From contig NC_090706.1 of NCBI RefSeq assembly GCF_040954835.1, positions 38,883,148 through 38,947,147 on the forward strand: 64,000 nt of DNA. The letters run 5' to 3'. Under the pieces are notes generated by a model. That model worked only from the letters and a program-made list of their open reading frames with translations. It had not been told where the DNA came from and ran no database searches. The DNA is from Lepisosteus oculatus. Taxonomy: Eukaryota; Chordata; Actinopteri; Semionotiformes; Lepisosteidae. How positions within the stretch are numbered: the stretch's first letter is position 1; each line of letters starts with the position of its first letter. The position numbers and the translations under genes were made by a program. This document shows, one piece after another, positions 24,440 through 34,351 of this stretch.

Positions 24440-24965
24440 CAGAGCTCGTAGAAGCTCCCGTGTCCGAAGGCACGTGGCTTACAGCGCAGACAGAGCTCAG
24501 GTAATGGCAGCGGTCCGTTGTCTCCGGCCGGACAGGGCGACCGGCCGAGCTCCTGCGGGACAGCCTGTCCTCTGCCGGCGGATGGGGACGGCCGCCGCCG
24601 AGTGGATGCCCACACACGTCACCGTGCACGTGCACGGGGCCCGGGGCCTGAGGGCCAAGGGCCCGGCTGGGAGCAGCAACCCCTACGAGGTCATCCAGCT
24701 CTGCGAGGCGAAGTACCGCACGGCCGCGCTGGAGGCCACCACCGCGCCCGCGTGGCACGAGGAAGTCACGTTCCCGCTGCCCGCACGCCCGCCGGGCGGC
24801 CGGGGGCCCGAGCTGACCCTCAGGGTCATGCACCACAGCCCGGCGCGGGGCGCGGCCGACTGCTTCCTGGGCAGAGCGGCCATCTCCCTCGGCAAGCTCT
24901 ACGAAGACGAGCTAATGAGGAACAACAAGTACGTTTTCCTCCGAGCCCGCAACGTCTGTTGACAG
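24440..24965. other. CpG-rich block over exon 1 (probable promoter CpG island)
   Basis: The sequence changes sharply from AT-rich flanks to very GC-rich DNA with many CG dinucleotides, covering the upstream leader and the C2 exon. This is what is expected at the 5-prime end of a vertebrate gene. No TATA box was identified. A gtaatg directly after gagctcag at 24501 also resembles a splice donor, so a noncoding exon ending near 24500 is possible. Confidence 0.55.
24582..24928 (+). CDS. Rab11-FIP class I-like protein, exon 1 (C2 domain)
   Basis: This exon encodes the N-terminal C2 domain of a class I Rab11-FIP (RCP/FIP1, FIP2 and Rip11/FIP5). In known members this domain binds acidic phospholipids and helps place Rab11 recycling endosomes at the plasma membrane. 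Seen here: a short leader, then WMPTHVTV at about residues 8-15, ARGLRAKG, PYEVIQL, KYRTAALE, a WHEE motif, LTLRVMHH, and CFLGRAAISLGKLYED near residue 100. This is the family order without gaps. The family Asp in the S-D-A-Y turn is replaced (SNPY). Translation runs to the donor AA|gtacgt at 24929; unspliced reading stops at 24960-24962. The start at 24582 gives a family-like short leader. An in-frame ATG at 24504 in a better Kozak context would add 26 residues. The exon is GC-rich and CpG-rich, unlike its surroundings. Family call is strong; the exact paralogue is unresolved. Confidence 0.82.
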
Positions 24966-25021
24966 CGCTGCTTATAGCCTACAATAGACATGAAGACAAA
25001 TAAAACTTTGTATTTAATGTT

Positions 25022-25283
25022 TCTTTATTAGCCCTATACAATTTCTTGCATTAGGAATTTGTATTTTCGCATACCCCAGCTTGCTCTCCATGAGACACAG
25101 ACAGACAGGGAGAGAAGCTTGGGGTCAGAGCGCAGGGTCAGCCATTGTACAGCGCCCCTGGAGCAGTTGGGGTTAAGGGCCTTGCTCAGGGGCCCAACGG
25201 AGTAGGACTGCCGCCCGCGGGACTTGAACCGGCAACCTTCCAGTCACAGGCGCAGATCCTGAGCCACAGAGCCACCTCTCCGT
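25022..25283 (-). mobile_element. tRNA-derived SINE, family A
   Basis: This is a near full-length copy on the - strand with a good B box (ggttcaagtcccg on -). The body and tail are shared with the 21869 copy, and it ends with the - strand sequence cctaat ... ttgtatagggctaataaag. It lies inside intron 1 of the Rab11-FIP-like gene. Confidence 0.75.
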
Positions 25284-25490
25284 ATGACCTGAGATGGTGA
25301 TGGCAAGAATCATCCATCCTGGCTACAGCTGACGTAGCTTTTTTTGTTTTCCGAATTAAAAGTGGTAGAATTGTTACGTAAGGCTACAATAGCAGTTACG
25401 TAATAAGAAGATGGTTATTACTGGTTGTGCATTAGTGCATTGACATCCTGTGTAACAACACAGAGAACACGGAGCTACATGTTCGCTGCG

Positions 25491-25615
25491 CTGGCTGACC
25501 CTGCGCTCTGACCCCCAGCTTCTCTCCCTGTCTGTGTGTCTCATCGACAGCAAGCTGGGGTCTGCGAAAAGACACATTCCTAATACAGGGAATTGTATAG
25601 GGCTAATAAAGTGAT
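25491..25615 (+). mobile_element. tRNA-derived SINE, family A, 3-prime half
   Basis: This is a 5-prime truncated copy starting at ctggctgaccctgcgctctg and ending in ttgtatagggctaataaag. It is the inverse complement of the tail of the 25022 copy and lies about 210 bases beyond it in the same intron. Confidence 0.7.
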
Positions 25616-25985
25616 CTTATCTTAAATGCAGCGTCAGGAAGTATTTTCACGGTTTATCACTTGAGCAAGATTTGTAAGAGGATAAACATTGGCTTTTCAT
25701 TTTGAGAACCAAATTCGAATTCGATATTTGCCGAGGCTATGTGGAATTTTTCTTGATTTAACCTATCATTGTCTGGATCAGTCTCATTATGTATACTGGA
25801 GGTTCTGGGCCACAAGTCTTTGACTTTTTTCCAAAGTTACATCAGCTGGTGCCTGTGGCCATGTATGCAAACCAGACCTTGTCCAACATAATTGGCTTGT
25901 CTGGGAAATCAACCTGTATATGTTCATATCACGGAACATTAATTCAGTAGTTAAACTTTGCCGTTCTTTGCTGCTTCTTTCCCAG

Positions 25986-26217
25986 GTGGTTTACACTTTG
26001 TTCGAAGCCCTGGAAGAGGAAGAAACACCGAGGGCAAATTGAGCTCTCTTTCCTCTTTTTTAAGATGTCAGGGAACCTCGAGGCTCCAGTCAAGAAGACC
26101 TCCAGGTCCTTGTCTTCGATCCCTGAAAAAAAATTATTCTGGAAAAGAGACCGAATTGCATTCTGCTCATGGAGGACTAAGAAAAATGTAACCCTCCCTG
26201 TTTCTTTTCATATTTGA
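25986..26217 (+). CDS. Rab11-FIP class I-like protein, exon 2 (post-C2 basic linker)
   Basis: This exon continues the gene from 24582 across a 1057-base intron. The acceptor is a pyrimidine stretch ending in ttcccag. The split codon AA+G restores a Lys, followed by WFTLCSKPWKRKKHRGQIEL. That matches, position by position, the family segment in which a Trp-Tyr-x-Leu leads a Ser-Lys-Pro, a basic run and R-G-E-I-E-V directly after the C2 core. The phase 2 junction falls just before the family Trp, so the two exons support each other. After this the frame stays open but is poorly conserved (PVKKTSRSLSS, then EKKLFWKRDR) and stops at TGA 26215-26217. Read to that stop, the joined protein is 192 residues, far shorter than the usual 500 or more. 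A weak donor at 26188 (AAT|gtaacc) could instead lead to more exons. No AATAAA was seen soon after the stop. Confidence 0.72.
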
Positions 26218-26693
26218 ATGGAGAGAATGTGACAAAAATACCCTCATTAAGAAGAAACTTTTGTGTTGGGGATATATATTTTTTATAAGATGGCTAAATG
26301 CTTTTTCATGGAGCTGGAACCTATAAAGCGTTAATCTCTTAAAGAAGACCATCCTGCCTCCTGGCCAGGAGGGCCACAGGCCAGCAAACCAGGGAAACCT
26401 GTTAACGAGGGTTCCCGAACAGTAAATGACAAGCTCAGCTGGAAAATAACTTTGGGAACCTAGTGGGGTGTTATAAAATAATGTGTGAGCATGGCAGGCT
26501 GTGTCAGTGTCCATTGTGGGTAGAAATGAGACAGAATTCACTGCTTCACTTGGATTAAGACAAAGCAGGCAGCCATGGACAGGCTAGACGATTTACAGGG
26601 CTATTTTTATATTTCTGGGGTTAGAAATAATCAGCGTTGACGAGTGCCCTTCAAACCACAACGAAAGTAAAATGTACACATTTACTTGTGAAA
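26218..26693. other. noncoding after Rab11-FIP-like exon 2
   Basis: No poly(A) signal and no further exon recognised. Confidence 0.4.
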
Positions 26694-27205
26694 CCTCCAA
26701 TTTACAACACCAAACAGACAACATTTCCAGGTATGCGCAGTGCCATATTCTACAACTCAGAACAAGGCAACAAAACCTACAATGCCTTATGACACTGTAA
26801 ACCAGCAGGCTTGTGAATACATCTCTTTTGATCCTCTTGATACAAGTCTCGATTTTGAGATGGTTTTACTACTTGTTAACTCTGTGTGCGGATCACAGAT
26901 CATTTCTGCAGTGAAGTGTCTGCTGCACAACCTGTCCTTATTTGCTTGTACATCACAAATTAGTCATCACAGTGACTAGTGAACAGGAAGGGCGGCCTCA
27001 CGTCACAATTCGTGGGAACTCTCACTCTCATCCGAGACGAGACCAGGGGTTTGTGACAACATGGCGTCTTACAGCACTCACATAAAGTTCACAATTTTGT
27101 GCTTCGTTCAGAATCTGTAAAAGGTTTCTCTACCGTCAATGAATGGATTCTTTTTTTTTTAACCAACATTTAATAACCAGTCTGGGAAATCAGGACTGTA
27201 TATAC
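26694..27205 (+). repeat. interspersed repeat, family E, copy 1
   Basis: It aligns along about 500 bases with 54207-54722, starting at cctccaatttaca in both. Shared blocks include ctgctgcacaacctg, catcacagtgactagtga, acaggaagggc and attcgtgggaactctc. No long open frame and no recognised protein; the class is unknown. Confidence 0.6.
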
Positions 27206-27837
27206 AAGTTATACGAGCTTTGTAACCTCATTATTAATTGGATCGTACTATAGATTGTACTAAGAGAAAGATCCTTTAGATATCTGCCCAGTCATACCTC
27301 AGAAATTCTCTAAGGTGGAACAAAGGTGTGTCATTTGTCTGTAACAGGTTTTAAAATACGGGGAGCCAAGTTCGTCACCTTGTGCGCTGGACCCAGAGCC
27401 TTCTTCCTCAACATGTGTACCTGTTCGCTGCCCTGACCCGGGAGCTGGCACTGAGAGACCCTGCTCTAGCGACGGTACAGAACCGGGATTTACTTCTCAC
27501 ACCCGCCGTGCTTTTTGTAAAGGTTAGGCGGCCGCCTGTAAACACATTTCAGAGGGAAGCTGCCGAACCCTACCCAAAGAATTTGCTCGGATGACGATTG
27601 TGGGTTAAAACCTGCAAAGGGTGAAGGGAAGGGGAGCGGATGAAAACGAAAAGAAACACGGGACAATGGCAAAAGCAGCAGTACAAAAATCCACAGCAAC
27701 GTTTCCAACAATATGCTAAAAAGTAACAAAAACAACAACAGCAATAATAGGTTTTTACAAATATTTTGCATCAAACAAAAATTGTTTGCCGCTCTTTATT
27801 GTTGTTGAGGTGACTGCTGCTTTCTTGTGTCTTGATA

Positions 27838-28250
27838 CAGAAGGTTCCCCGGCAGGAATGGCAGTCAGCTTGGGGGAGGAGGCAGAGAGCAAGGCAGCGG
27901 ATGTGACTGGCCAGGACCCCGGGGAAGGCTCTTCTGTGAGGCTGGTGCAGAAAGGCAGAGCAAGCGCAGAGGCTGGACAGGACGGGCGCACCTTTCTGCT
28001 GCGTGCGGGCAGCTCCGGCTCCGGCAGGAGGAGAGTTTTTTTCACCTCCGGGCGCCTGCCCTTCGGGAGAGAAAGAGCAGGGGGGATCTTGGGCCGCCGG
28101 TCTTTAAATACCTCTCCGGGGGCGTCCACACGCGCAGCGTTCCCCCCAGTGTGTCTTAAAGACACGCAGTCCCGCCCCCTGGAGGCAGCCTCCTCTATGA
28201 AGAGAGTGTGGTGCTGTGTTTCCTGGGGGCGCTGCTGCCCCTGCTTGTGA
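27838..28250 (+). other. GC-rich block with possible further exon of the Rab11-FIP-like gene
   Basis: A GC- and CpG-rich segment starts right after a strong acceptor-like sequence (a pyrimidine run ending gatacag at 27831-27837) on the + strand. One + frame stays open from 27840 to about 28250, reading GSPAGMAVSLGEEAESK at first. The - strand is also open through this block, as expected in GC-rich DNA, so openness alone proves little. The reading resembles no part of known Rab11-FIPs that I can recall. If the weak donor at 26188 were used, phase 0 joining would hit a stop within about 22 codons here. Confidence 0.22.
28172..28185 (-). promoter_or_regulatory. CTCF-like motif
   Basis: ccgccccctggagg on + is the complement of a good CTCF core (cctccagggggcgg). 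It lies in the GC-rich block downstream of the Rab11-FIP-like exons and faces the motif at 20980. Confidence 0.38.
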
Positions 28251-29610
28251 AGGACAGCACAAGGGCCCGAGGGCCTGCCGTTCCAGGGAAAGGCAAGCAC
28301 AGATCACAACGGGGCTGAGACATCTAACCCAGCACCCCGAAAGACCCAGCTTCTTCCCCGGAAGCAGTCCCATGGCCAAGTGCCCTTCTGTCCCCAGAAG
28401 ACAGCACTCACATTAAAGTCAACAGCTGACCGTTCTGATAGAACAGTCCCGGTATTCAAAAGATTTACTCTGGCTGTGTTGCACTAGGTGTTTGTTTGTT
28501 AACCTTCACAAGAAAAAGAAAAATCACCATGAAGTTAGCGCTTAAAGTTTGCATGCACACAGACTGGAACAATTCGCTTCATATCCACAGCCCAGGTAAG
28601 GTATAATACTGAGAGCTTTGTTATGCCTCAGAAAACAGCAGGTGTTTTGTTCTGCCAATTAGACAATGTTTCCACACCTGAAGTGGCACAGGTTTTACCC
28701 CTTCAGCCCTGCCAAAAGTGTTAAGATGATAACAATACTCGGTTATTCTTAGACAGTGCGTTCGCTCCAACCAATCAGTTCGTCTCGTGCCAGGTATCAG
28801 CCACAGCTTCATTAAGGATGCAAAAACCTTCAATTTAACTTGTGTAACATCTCCAAATGAGAAAGTAGAGTTTCAAAATCAAATAATACAGGGGGTTGAG
28901 GGAAAAAATGTCAAATATGTGAACAGTAAAATATGACACAGAGGATCTAAACAAGCTCTTATTTTTGCATGACTGACAGTGAAGTTCTACAGGGGCTAGG
29001 ACAGCTAAATTAACTGGCCAGCCCTCATGGCATTTGCCTAGTCGAACCTGCAGTGAGCGAATGACCGAATGAGCAGTGAAATTCATAGTCCCCTCACTAG
29101 GACACTTCAACCCTCACTTATATTGGGAGAATCTCACATGTAAGACCAGTTCACGAGAAGGGCGATGGAATGGAATCAGGAAGCTAGTAGCTATCAGACC
29201 CATCAGCCATGCTGTGGTTCCCAGTATAGTTACGTATATGAGGGTCACAGCCACGTGAACAGCAAACTGTGGCATATTAAAAGACTGGATGATTTAGAAA
29301 AGGGAGTTCTTGCGAAACATGCTAGAAATGCTCAGACTTGTTAAGAGACCTCAGGATAGCACTGGAGCATGCGGTGTGGTACAGATCAATTGGCCTTGTG
29401 CCACATGCAGAACCAAGTACATCAGAAATACATCAGAAAGAACACGATGAGAGGAGGCCCTGAGGCCCATCGTGCACACTTGTCCTATTTCTCTACCGCC
29501 CCAGAACAGGGTCCGTTTGTACTGCTTTGGAACCAACACCCCCACTATGAAATTCCCTCAATGAAAAGGATAGTTTACAGTAGCCAGCCAAACCTTAACC
29601 TGCAAGACTC

Positions 29611-29748
29611 CTGGAAGTGGGAGGGAACTGGAATAAACACAAAGAGAGGTGGAACATGCAGATTCCACACAGACAGGCACACCAAGCTGGAATCAAACCC
29701 ATGATCATGGGGATGTGAGTCAGCCTTGATAACCACCAAGCAAGCCTG
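29611..29748 (-). mobile_element. SINE family B, 5-prime fragment
   Basis: A - strand fragment recognisable from ggaacatgcagattccacac and ggaatcaaacccatgatc, which are the complements of the family head and B-box region. The 3-prime half with the ggatgg tail is missing. Confidence 0.5.
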
Positions 29749-29871
29749 GTGAGAGAATCTGTAACCCTGCTTTCATCTGATGAAGTGGACCGCCATCAGG
29801 ACTGCTGCGTGGGTCTTCAGTAAACAGCTCTGTTTTTTCCATGATACATATTAAAAGGAGAGAAACATGTA

Positions 29872-29893
29872 GGGTGGGGTGGGGGGTAGGGGG
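29872..29893 (+). other. G-quadruplex motif
   Basis: G-runs of 3, 4, 6 and 5 are separated by loops of 1, 1 and 2 bases. Confidence 0.55.
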
Positions 29894-32800
29894 CAGGAGG
29901 GAGATGCAAATGCTGTTTACCTCTTCACAGCTCTGATGAGAGCGACAGAGAATTGAATTCATACTGAGAATGTAATAATTGACTTGGATGCCTGCCATGT
30001 TCTGAACATCTGTTGGGTCGAGAATTACATCACCACACCTTCTGCTGAAAGAGGAGGGAGGTGGCGAAGTGGAGCGACTTCTTATAATTTTTTACATCTC
30101 TCCTGTAGTGTGTGTGCATGCAGGCAGGTGTATATATACAATGTATACTGTTTATATGACATGCATACACCCAGAGTAGCTTCACATGCGTATGTAGACA
30201 CATACATCTAGTGTATAAAATCTATTTGTAGACAGTTTGTGAAACAAAGTAGTTTTAATGAACAGTTATTTTCTAACTGACGCAAGCTCACGTGAACTAA
30301 AGTCAGAAATCGTTTAAAGATTTTTGGGGGTTGAACACCCATAATTGGAAGGAAGTTCTGAAATGTATTGCTCACTAGTCATCTGGGCAGGTCCAATCAG
30401 TACAATCCCATCTCGAGATTATTCCTCCCCCTCAAGTGGTGGGAGTCGGAGGGCAGGTGTGAAACCAGGCCAAACGCTTCAGTGATGAAGACTGAACCCC
30501 CTAGTGTGTTGGAGGTGTGTGATTGTGTAAATTTGGAATATCAGCATTTCTGTAGACAGTGAGGCGTAACTTCTGTAGAATGAATACAAATTAGTGCTCT
30601 GCCATTTCTGTTTAGCTGGGAGCCCTAAAATAAAAATCTATTCAACTGTCAACTTTCAACTTAAGCTCGATCTGTTCTTTCTTAAATGACACCTCTTCCA
30701 AATTGCCTACATGTTCTCATATTTAACTGACTTGCAGTTCTGGTACTGTCTGCCTACTTCACAACCTCGATTTATTGGCTCACAAAAAGGCTCCAGGGTG
30801 AAAATACCGAAATTGTATTAAACCCATGTAAGATACTGAATTTAACACACTGACCTCAATGTGTGTCCAACTGAAGGATGTGGAAAAATAATTGCCTGGT
30901 AAAATGCCCCCTTCACAGTTTATTAAATGTTCCGTTGCGACCTGTGCACATTAATGTTACACTATTGTGTTAAATTGTGAATTAATAGTGCTCTGAGGCA
31001 CTGGTTGAGTTGACAGTAAATGACCCAATTCGAATTTTTGTTCTAAATGAGGAACTTTCTGTCAGCACGAGAACCTGCAGCGTCACACTGACTTGAAAAG
31101 GCTTATCTGAAGAAAACAAACGAAAAAAAAAAAAAGCGAGTCAAGACTCCTTTTTCTTCTAAGCCAAAAAAATAAAATCCACTCAGGCTGTGAACATCGC
31201 GGTAACACGATGAATCACTGTGACCAGGAAGGTGTGCTGGCAGAGCCCCGGCTGTACAAGTAAACACAGGTACTTGGTGCAGTCCCCACATATCTGTGGG
31301 AAGAATCCAGTCTGGAGAAATGTTGTGGGATGTTTACTGCTGTAGATAGATATGTTTAACCTGAAAGGTTCATTATCCACAATGATGAAAGAGGCTTAAG
31401 CACAATACTGCAGTTCAAGCCCACCCTACCCCCTACCCTCCAAGCCCCTCTGTTTAAATTGCCGAATTGGTAAAAGCCAGCTCTGTGGCACTCTCGTTTA
31501 AAAAGTGAGAAATTATAATTATCAGAATTATGCTTTTAATGATGCGTTAATTAGACTCCTAGAGTGAGATTAGCGAGCGCTTATGAATTATTAACTGTCG
31601 AATCTTTCCTGCCGACATTTTATCACAAGAATTGGAGTTTTTTTTTTCCCCGTTCGTGAGAAAAAAAACTATTTTCGTGTTGCTGAGTGATTCATGTGAT
31701 CTGGAATAGCAGAACAGCCTGTTCTACATATGTTTATGGCTAATTATGGCTTTTTTTCCCTGTAACCTCATATTAGATTTCAGAAATGATTTAGCCTGTT
31801 GTCTTGAGATTATTACTTTGTCAGGTGTACTAAATTAACCTCAGGCTACCAATAATGTAACATTTTATTAAGTATCTGGCAGATGAAGATACAACTTATT
31901 TCTGTTTAAATACATGCAGACACACCTTGCCACACATCAAATACGTCTGAGAATAAAATGAGCTATTATCACACGTACAGTAGATGAACTTCATATACAC
32001 AATGATATACGACTTGCTAAGTACTTAATATTTCAGTGTTTGCATGGAACACAAAGATATAAATACATTAATTGTATTTTCAAACATATTGAGGAGAACC
32101 AGCTACCAATCCAAAATATTTTATTTGTTTGCCCTTGTCCATATCATTGCATGCCCTGGACAGCATTTGTCCAGTACAGTCGTAACCACAGGCATTTTGC
32201 TCAAAATGCTGCTGAAAACAAATCAAACCTCATCTTTGCTCAAGTTCAAACCAGCGATTACTCCTAAATTATGTTTTAGCTGAGTTAAACAAACACCAGG
32301 GTCAACAAACATCACTGCCACTCCGACTTCAGGTAAAAAATTAACAGAGCATGGGGGCAGGATTTGAATAATCCCTCGCTGTGATCACTTTCTTGCTGGT
32401 TTTGAATTTCTAAGAGCCCCTCTTGGTTAAGGCCACATCGGCCTTCACAGTCGTCTTGACGGGGCAGAGTCACGCTCTTCCACCGGCTGTGTAAACTCTG
32501 CGATGGAAATCAGCCCTGCTGATTTGCAGAAAGTCAGAACCATTACCTGCCCATCGAGCGCAATTTGCAGACGGGGCCATCCTGACATGGAGGCCTTTCA
32601 GATGTTTCACAACGTCACAGTCCCTGTCTCAGTCCTGCACAGAAACAACAACAAACCCCCCTGCTTCCTGGTGCTATGAGCTCTGTACATTTTACATTTT
32701 TAGGTGAGCAATATTTCACAACATAACAAGCCGATTCCAAAAACAGAACAAGATTGTCTTCGCCAGTCTCCACACTGGTACCCCTCCATGTTTTGTAACA

Positions 32801-34040
32801 AAGGACCACAGAAATCCACACTCCTCGCCCAGCTGTGACTTCTTCTTACATTTCCTTCAGCTGCGTCTCCTTCCCCTCGCTCGTCATGAAACGTCCTATT
32901 CAAGAACATACGTACAGTTACAAGCACGAGCCGCCTATAAAGCCGTTTTCTGTTTCAAACAAACGAATTAAAGGGTTAAATGAACGTTTGTTGATGGTAT
33001 ACACATCACAGAACATGATTCTGCTCCAGGAAAATCTTTGATTCCCATCTGTCAGAGCTGTAGACTTTCAATGTTAAGGCCATCTGAATTTCAGTGTAAT
33101 TCCCCTAATCTCTGCTGATGTGCTGTGGTACATTTCTGAAAGGGGGGCTTTTCTCCAGTTAAACTTGGCTTTGCTGGTGAATGCAAGAAAGGTATTAGGA
33201 ACGTCACATATTTCTTTTTCACACATTGAACTTTAAAGTCTTTCAAGTGTGGCTGATTCTCCCAGTCAAATCGTTGTCATCTTTAATGGGGCCTGTCTTT
33301 CTCTATGGTGTCAAGTTGCAAGATATGTTAAACCTGATTCCAAAATGTTCCATTTGTTGATTTTTGTAGCCTCAGCCCAAAAGACTCTGTAGCAGGGTTC
33401 AAAATGCAGCTTTATACTTCTTCTGTCTTATTTTGAGAGCTGATTTGATCCCCTTTGACCCCTAGTGCAAGAACCTTTTTTCTAATCTGCTTAACAGATG
33501 AGTGCTTTGCATTTGCTGTTCTTTGACTCATTATGGGTCATTATTGCTGTGCTGCCAGGTTAGAGTAATAATACCAAAAAAGCCCTATCCAGAAGAGGAC
33601 AGAGCGCACAACTCAACCTTTAAACACAGGCCACGGCACTTTGAGAAATAAGCAGGGAACCAGACACAGGGAAATGTAAAGCTTCTTTAAAATGCAAGAT
33701 TACAGCATTACACTCTAGTGCAACGATAGATCATGATAGATAATATTTTACTGCATCCAATATGAGTGACTGCAATTAGCAATTAACTGACATCTGAACA
33801 GGTACTGAGAAAACCTTTGGAAAACATGGACAGAAAAGTGTATATGCAGCATGTGGATTGCCTGCAGTTTACCCTGCTGGAATAACAGTGGTAGAACCTA
33901 CACTGATGTAAACTACAGGATTGGACTAAGCACAGGAGGAACAACGCATCACATCTTTACAATGTGACCCCTGCAAAGACATTTGAATATCCCTTGGCCT
34001 GTTACTTATACTGACACTACTGATGTAGTGTAGTAGCTCT

Positions 34041-34351
34041 GAAGGCGGCACAGTGGAGCAGTGATTAACATGGCTGCCCCTCGGCATTTAGGCCCAGACC
34101 TGGGGTGCTGTCTGCGTGGGGTTTATATGTAGCCTGGGTTTCCTCCAGGTGCTCTGTTTTCCTCCCACAGTCCAAAAACATATGGGTTGATTGGCTTCTG
34201 GAAAACTGGCCCCGGTGTCTGTGTGTCTGCCCTGCGGTGGACTGGTGTCCCGTCCCAGGGGGTACCCTGCCTTGAGCCTGTTGCTGGCTGGGACAGGCTC
34301 TGGCTCCCCTCGAACCTGAATTGGAAGAAGCGGTTAGGAAATGGATGGATG
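34041..34351 (+). mobile_element. SINE family B, near full length
   Basis: It starts ggcggcacagtgg, contains cctcccacagtccaaaaaca and gcctgttgctggctggga, and ends at aaatggatggatg. This gives the family length of about 310 bases. The B box is poorly preserved. Confidence 0.72.

Larger units (their letters stand above)
24929..25985 (+). other. intron 1 of the Rab11-FIP-like gene
   Basis: The intron runs from gtacgt to ttcccag and joins the C2 exon to the basic-linker exon in phase 2. It contains a full tRNA-derived SINE on the - strand (25022-25283) and the 3-prime half of the same family on the + strand (25491-25615). Together they make an inverted repeat of about 120 bp arms. The remaining sequence is AT-rich with nothing coding recognised. 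Confidence 0.7.
28251..34040. other. noncoding; regulatory-like at 31490-31640
   Basis: Apart from the SINE fragment and the G-quadruplex motif nothing is recognised. 31490-31640 (aattataattatcagaatta, gatgcgttaattagact) is dense in TAAT cores. Confidence 0.35.

Noticed and set aside
24960-25003. Reading the C2 frame straight on to a stop as a single-exon protein
   Set aside because: The last codons past 24928 do not fit the family, while the gtacgt donor and the exon at 25986 restore it exactly.
27755-28300. A 181-codon open frame on the - strand
   Set aside because: It lies in GC-rich DNA open in several frames on both strands and shows no recognised domain.
29772-29820. ctgatgaag string as a hammerhead core
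   Set aside because: No matching GAAA and stem follow it.
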